DNA of 10,563 nucleotides from JAJTFW01 sp964534995 (GTDB lineage Bacteria > Bacteroidota > Bacteroidia > AKYH767-A > OLB10), in NCBI GenBank assembly GCA_964534995.1, contig CAZHSC010000104.1, positions 1 through 10,563 of the forward strand, in the 5' to 3' direction. The stretch's first letter is position 1. The number at the start of each line of letters is the position of its first letter. The notes below the pieces were generated by a model. It did no database searches, was not told the DNA's origin, and saw nothing but the letters and a program-made list of their open reading frames with translations. Positions 5,472-10,563 of this stretch are shown one piece after another. The position numbers and the translations under genes are program-made.

Positions 5472-8400
5472 ATGGGTGATTTTATGTACAAATTTAAACT
5501 GCTCTTTCTTGCTTTTTTTCTTTCAGTAACCCTTTCCTTCTCCCAAAGCATCCCGCTCAGCCTGTCCAAACCGGTCAATGTGGGCGCATGTACCTTAAAT
5601 TCATATGTGGCGCACTTTCCCGGAACAGGAGCAGTACAAAGAATAAGCATTCAAAGTTCGGTTTTTCTGAATGGGAACAATGCGCCAAATTGCGGGACAT
5701 CTAATGGGAGTCTGGTGGTGGTGGATAGTATAAAGGAGAATGGTGTATCCATTTCCGCTACCAATATAGTGCTGGTTTTGGATAGTGGTAAATGGACCGG
5801 CACCTTACCAAGTGCGGACAGCTCCGATACGATCACTATTTATTATCATATTTTAATTGATTGCTCTGTCATTCCGGTTATTAGTCCCATAAACTCTATG
5901 AGCTTGATCCAAAACTGGCAGGATTCCCTGCCGGGAGTTGCTTTTAATATTAATGCAACGGGTTTTTCAGCAGATACCTCTAATAATATCAAGTACCCGA
6001 TCCTGGTGAATAACTCTTCCACCTCTTATGCCCTTGGTTACCGGGATACGCTTGATATTAAATTTGTACTTAAAAACACAGGCACCGGCCCTGCATCAAT
6101 TTATGTTACGCTGGATACGGTTGCTTCGCTTTGCTCAGGCGATGTGGATATGCTGGCGTTTTACTATCAAAAAGGGGTAATGGGTACTCCCGTTCAATTC
6201 AATCCTGCCGATAGCTTTTTTGTGGATTTGGCAGTCAATGATACCTTGATTCTTACCCAATGGGTTTCCGCTAATACCTGTTTGGATGCTTGTGGTGCAG
6301 AACCTGTTTTGACCTGGCGATGCGCTGTACCACCTTTGTATGATACATTATTTTGTGATTCCTGCCGGGGTTTCATCGAACTGCCGTACTCCCTTTTTAA
6401 TGAAGAAAGTCCGAAGCTGCTGATTGAAAGGATACTTCCGGTGAGTGATTACGTAGCCAGTTTTGATACTTCCTGTGTGAATGATCCTTCGGCTATGCGG
6501 GAGTGGAAATTCAAGATCCGTACAAGCGGAAAAGGACTGCTGGATTCTTCCTTTGTTTATTTTTTTAACAGTGACATCAATTCATTTAATTCAATGAGTT
6601 TGATTCCTCGGGATAGCATTGAAATTGTCACCTTCTTTAATTCTCCCGGATGTTCAATGGACACTCTCTCTGCCATTAATAACAAGGCTTATTGTAGTGG
6701 TGATGTGGCTGATCCGCTGGCGTACCTGAATATGGTGCTGTATAACTTCGGGGAAAATGACTCGCTTTTGTTTTCATTTAAAACCTACCGTTGCGTGGAA
6801 GAAAATGATTCTTTGTTCAACGTGCCAAAGTATTTTACCACCGGGCGATTTGAGGGATCTTATTCAAAAAGCATCTGCGGGACGAGCCTGCCGGTAATGG
6901 GTGATACCTTATATTCAAAACTGAATATCGCCGATCACCTTGGCGCTAATGTAAATCAATCACTGATATATAATCCTACTGTTACTGACCTGAGTGCTTC
7001 GGTAGAGAAAGCACTGCCGCTGGATTCCTTGTGGGGTGATTCAGCACAATTTGAAATTGAATTAAAAGGCTATCTCCATGAAATAATCGATAACCAGTTG
7101 TTTGGTTGTTTTATGGACTCCTTGTCGTATTGCATTCCTCAGGGTTATTTAAGAGTTAATATCGAAACAGGAGCCGGACTGGCTGCTTCATTGCTTGATT
7201 CTTCCTCCCGCTTACGTTATGTGGATAGTATGGGGCAAATGGTGATGGTCTTACCGGAATATTATTATTCAGCAATTCCCAATACTGCCTGCATTGGCGA
7301 TAGTGTCAGCCTGTATTTTCCCTTGTCAGCACCCGGTGTACTACAAGCCTTAAAAAACGGTTTCTTTGACTTTACTTTAAAATCATGCTGTGGAGGACCA
7401 CCGGGGGGCGTAAATTACAGCGTTAAATTTGCCTTTTTGCTAAATCCATCAGGTTCCTGCAATAGTTTAAGTTTTCCGGGCAGTGGCCACACTTTGCCGC
7501 CGCTTTGTTCGGGAATTGGTTGTGACTGGCTGCCATTATCTAAAGTAGAGGATGAGATCGTGGTGCATTGTCCCGGATGTGTAACACCCGGTATTGTTAT
7601 CAGCAATTACAATATTCGGCGCATACGTTTTGGTCTGCAGGATTCAAATAATGATGGCAAAGCGGATAACAGTAATACCCTCATTGAAGAAGGAACGGCA
7701 TGGTTTGATCAACATAAGCTGGGCTTAAAACCACATTACGCCGGATTCGGAGACTGTCTGGAAGACCGGCTTTGCGCTTACTTTTCTGCCGGTGATCCGG
7801 GTGCCGGCGGCTTCTCCTATCCCATGATGCAAACGGATTCGGCCAACTTGAATTATTTGCAGCTATCCCGCCGGATACCCCAAAGTGATGCAACCGTGAT
7901 GAACCTCACCGTTGACTCCCTCACCATTTACATTGACACTCCTGACTCCGGTGGGGTATACCCCTGCTATGATTGTAGCGAATTTAATTTGGACTCCAAC
8001 CGTTATTCCACACAACGAATGCTGAAAGTTGCTGCTAGTGATCTGGTGTCTTACATGACCCGTACAGGAGAGTATTACCTCATTACTTTATCTTCCAGGG
8101 ATTCATCAGGGATGTGGGTGGGTAACCTTCATGATCCGGCTTTTACCATTTATTCGAGGCCAATTGACTCTCTTGCCGGATTTTTTGAGCATCAGCGTTA
8201 TCGGATCAGGGTAAATTACGGAATTTGTGGTAACTTTATAATGGCAGAGAATGATCTCATTACCGACATGGATGACGTTCGAAAAGAATCGGAAATTCAA
8301 AACAAAATGTGGCTGACGGGTGAGCCAAAGCCGTATAATGCTTTTGATGTGTTTGATGCCCAACCCGCCAGTCTTGAACTTTTGCAGGATTCAGGGTGGT

Positions 8401-10563
8401 ATTTTACAGGAGACACGGTTCGAATCCGGAAAGTAGATTCCTCCTTTGCCAATGAATACCTATTTATTTGTGAAGACTTCGGCGGGAAAATATATTTCTT
8501 TTCGCATGACGGAAGAAACTATACTTCGGTTGATAATGTAGAGGACGATTGCAAAAAAAATATTACGATCAGTTCAGAAAGCAGAGTTGCAGGCAATCTG
8601 CTAACTATATATCCGTATGAATATCATCCGGGCAGTATTCAGGCTGCACAATACATGATCAATGTTCCGCAAAACTATTATGTGAGTAGCGCTACGCTAA
8701 AAAACACCATCAACCTGGATGATTCCGCCCAAACGCAATCCATCCCGTTGATGCTGAGTGATACCACGGGCTTTATCATTATTCACGATTCCCTGTTTAC
8801 TATCCTCCCTTGCCTGTACGACACTTCTGTAACGGATGCCACTTTCCTCTACTTTGGCAGTGGATATACACATCGGGAAATTGTTTTGGAGATTGCCCCC
8901 ATAAGCTGCGGTGATACCTTGCTCTTTACTGAAAATGATTCCATCGTAAGAATAATGTATTCGGGCAGTACCGGTACCTGCCTGAGCAAGGCCGGTTGTG
9001 TTTCATCGTACCGCGATACTGTATCCACCCTCCCCTTCGGTGACTCTCTCTTCATTACCGCTCCCAATGATACCATTCTTTATACGGCACAGGTGGCTGC
9101 AAATTCCACTAAGATGTGTTTCCCATTTACCCTTTCCAACCCGGCGCAAACACAAAACGGCATTACCAGCACCTATGCCCCCAATTATTTTCTGGTTGTT
9201 CCGGATTCCACTGAGATTCCCTGGCTCACGGGATGGGTGCTGACCAATTCCTCCGGTGATACCATACCGGTAGTGGATAGCATTTTTCAAATAGATTCTG
9301 TTTTACAAGTTGGTGAAAGCGGCCAATACCAGTTATGCGCCTGGTTCATTTCCTGCCCTGCTCCCGAAGACACCCTCATCGATTTTCAACTGGGATGGAA
9401 TTGCAATGGGTTTCCAACTATAGACAAGCTTGATTCCGTATGCAGCAGTAATTACATTACGTTCATCGTTCATCCTTCTCTTTCCCAATTGGAAGAATAC
9501 AGAATCTTAATTGACAGAGACACCATCAGCTATTCTTTATGTCAAGCATTTTCATATAAAAATTGCTTTAAATCCGTTGAGAATGGCGATGTACACCCGC
9601 GCTATTTTCTCATTGACCAGCCTCCTTCTCAACTGGCTATTGTTTCGGTAGTTGTAAACCGTGATACCTGCGACCCGTCCTCTGCACAAGTTCCCTTACA
9701 GGCCCTGTATCCCGATTCCAATATCTATGTCATAAGCGACTCTGCCCTGATTGCCCTAAATTATACCGACACGGTACTGCATCAGGGCGATTGCCTTTGC
9801 GGTGTGGTGACCTTGCAAAGTCAGTGCGATGCAGACACTGTGGACTTACCCGGCATCAATCTATTCGGCACCGGCTATTGCGGAGACACTATTTCCATTT
9901 TTTTGCAAAACTATTTCACTGCAAAATGGGACAGCACCAGCCATTGTCATGATTGTTTTGTTTTAACCAAATCAATTGTTCCTGTTGACACCATTCATGT
10001 GGGAGATACCATCACCTTTGAATTGAAGGTTCATTCAAACAACGGAACACAGGAGGTGGTGTATCTGGCTGATCTTTTCCCGGCAGGATTTGTACCTCTT
10101 GATACATTGCCGGCCTACATTATTACACCACCACAGGGTGATACCAGTATTTTTATTTCCGGCTATTATACCCAAACAAGTACTTGTCCGGGTGGTGAAA
10201 ATATCGGGAGATTGATTTTTAATGAGTACGATGCCTACAATCAACCCAGCGGAATTGATACGAGTTATGCAACAGCCTGTCAGGATGTTATTTCAAAGTG
10301 TATAACGAGCTCCACCATTATATTGGCAGACGGTGATTTTGCCAGTAATGGGTATCTTTCTTCTTATGTAGATACCGTGCTTTACCTGGCCGGTACTTTT
10401 TATGTGGATATGAATATGTATTTTGAAAACTGTATTATTAAAACAAAAGCAGGATCATCTATTGTATTGCTGGGCACCAATCGCCTCGATTTTTACAACA
10501 CCACCATTTCCGGCTGCGACAGCATGTGGCAGGGTATCATTGTGGATTACAATGGAACGGTGA
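5472..10563 (+). CDS. Giant secreted Cys-rich, Asp-Ser/Thr-rich adhesin-like protein, C-terminus beyond the window
   Basis: I read this frame codon by codon: 1697 codons without a stop, cut off by the window edge. The N-terminus is a Sec signal peptide with a hydrophobic run around residues 10-23 and probable cleavage before Gln25 (SFS-Q). ATG 5484 is an alternative start that removes Met-Gly-Asp-Phe and gives a more basic n-region; I kept the outer ATG. No enzyme domain is recognisable. Visible features are about 54 cysteines, beta-rich sequence with recurrent G-D-(S/T)-hydrophobic turns, a calcium-loop-like DSNNDGKAD (724-732), GWNCNGFP (1308-1315), a DUF11-like stretch (about 1498-1534, VGDTITFEL then LFPAGFVPL) and, from about 1620, what looks like the first turns of a parallel beta-helix (YFENCIIK, CDSMWQGIIV). 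These fit large surface or secreted Bacteroidota proteins, many of which end in a type IX secretion signal. That end is not in the window. Family membership and function are inference. The opposite-strand frames here are not credible. Confidence 0.85.
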   Translation, partial: MGDFMYKFKLLFLAFFLSVTLSFSQSIPLSLSKPVNVGACTLNSYVAHFPGTGAVQRISIQSSVFLNGNNAPNCGTSNGSLVVVDSIKENGVSISATNIVLVLDSGKWTGTLPSADSSDTITIYYHILIDCSVIPVISPINSMSLIQNWQDSLPGVAFNINATGFSADTSNNIKYPILVNNSSTSYALGYRDTLDIKFVLKNTGTGPASIYVTLDTVASLCSGDVDMLAFYYQKGVMGTPVQFNPADSFFVDLAVNDTLILTQWVSANTCLDACGAEPVLTWRCAVPPLYDTLFCDSCRGFIELPYSLFNEESPKLLIERILPVSDYVASFDTSCVNDPSAMREWKFKIRTSGKGLLDSSFVYFFNSDINSFNSMSLIPRDSIEIVTFFNSPGCSMDTLSAINNKAYCSGDVADPLAYLNMVLYNFGENDSLLFSFKTYRCVEENDSLFNVPKYFTTGRFEGSYSKSICGTSLPVMGDTLYSKLNIADHLGANVNQSLIYNPTVTDLSASVEKALPLDSLWGDSAQFEIELKGYLHEIIDNQLFGCFMDSLSYCIPQGYLRVNIETGAGLAASLLDSSSRLRYVDSMGQMVMVLPEYYYSAIPNTACIGDSVSLYFPLSAPGVLQALKNGFFDFTLKSCCGGPPGGVNYSVKFAFLLNPSGSCNSLSFPGSGHTLPPLCSGIGCDWLPLSKVEDEIVVHCPGCVTPGIVISNYNIRRIRFGLQDSNNDGKADNSNTLIEEGTAWFDQHKLGLKPHYAGFGDCLEDRLCAYFSAGDPGAGGFSYPMMQTDSANLNYLQLSRRIPQSDATVMNLTVDSLTIYIDTPDSGGVYPCYDCSEFNLDSNRYSTQRMLKVAASDLVSYMTRTGEYYLITLSSRDSSGMWVGNLHDPAFTIYSRPIDSLAGFFEHQRYRIRVNYGICGNFIMAENDLITDMDDVRKESEIQNKMWLTGEPKPYNAFDVFDAQPASLELLQDSGWYFTGDTVRIRKVDSSFANEYLFICEDFGGKIYFFSHDGRNYTSVDNVEDDCKKNITISSESRVAGNLLTIYPYEYHPGSIQAAQYMINVPQNYYVSSATLKNTINLDDSAQTQSIPLMLSDTTGFIIIHDSLFTILPCLYDTSVTDATFLYFGSGYTHREIVLEIAPISCGDTLLFTENDSIVRIMYSGSTGTCLSKAGCVSSYRDTVSTLPFGDSLFITAPNDTILYTAQVAANSTKMCFPFTLSNPAQTQNGITSTYAPNYFLVVPDSTEIPWLTGWVLTNSSGDTIPVVDSIFQIDSVLQVGESGQYQLCAWFISCPAPEDTLIDFQLGWNCNGFPTIDKLDSVCSSNYITFIVHPSLSQLEEYRILIDRDTISYSLCQAFSYKNCFKSVENGDVHPRYFLIDQPPSQLAIVSVVVNRDTCDPSSAQVPLQALYPDSNIYVISDSALIALNYTDTVLHQGDCLCGVVTLQSQCDADTVDLPGINLFGTGYCGDTISIFLQNYFTAKWDSTSHCHDCFVLTKSIVPVDTIHVGDTITFELKVHSNNGTQEVVYLADLFPAGFVPLDTLPAYIITPPQGDTSIFISGYYTQTSTCPGGENIGRLIFNEYDAYNQPSGIDTSYATACQDVISKCITSSTIILADGDFASNGYLSSYVDTVLYLAGTFYVDMNMYFENCIIKTKAGSSIVLLGTNRLDFYNTTISGCDSMWQGIIVDYNGTV

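Noticed and set aside
1..10563. CRISPR array, tRNA, rRNA or transposase
   Set aside because: I saw no regularly spaced repeats of the right length, no tRNA or rRNA signature and no transposase or integrase motif on either strand.

Overview
The window looks like Bacteroidota DNA, probably an environmental or uncultured lineage. Evidence: a GH92 alpha-mannosidase with C-terminal chitobiase-like and F5/8-type domains, a Tat-exported Elizabethkingia-type glycosylasparaginase, a CutC protein, a giant secreted protein of the cysteine-rich adhesin-like kind common in this phylum, almost no Shine-Dalgarno sequences, and AT-rich starts. Every real gene is on the + strand. No RNA gene, transposase or CRISPR array was seen.

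Layout. Positions 1-365 hold no convincing gene. They contain a diverged direct repeat (1-55 and 107-151), a strong hairpin (151-182) and a GC-rich palindrome (225-236). Three genes follow with 83-base gaps: GH92 alpha-mannosidase (366-3296), N4-(beta-N-acetylglucosaminyl)-L-asparaginase (3380-4393) and CutC (4477-5163). A weak terminator candidate (5170-5204) closes this group. A 308-base AT-rich gap (5164-5471) carries a perfect 10-bp inverted repeat overlapping a possible Bacteroidetes-type promoter. The rest of the window (5472-10563) is one uninterrupted reading frame of 1697 codons that runs off the edge. I read it codon by codon and found no stop.

How the genes fit together. The first two enzymes act on N-glycans: GH92 trims alpha-linked mannose, and glycosylasparaginase cuts the GlcNAc-Asn bond left after the glycan and peptide are trimmed. 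Both carry export signals, Sec for GH92 and Tat for the asparaginase. CutC is cytoplasmic and its link to this pathway is inferred only from position. The giant protein seems to be a separate unit. It has a signal peptide, about 54 cysteines, one calcium-loop motif, a DUF11-like stretch, and what looks like the start of a parallel beta-helix at the window edge. It also has about 64 Asp-Ser/Asp-Thr dipeptides. Some 45 of these fit the D-(S/T)-(A/I/L/V/M/T) O-glycosylation motif known from Bacteroides, which is the most unusual signal in the window.
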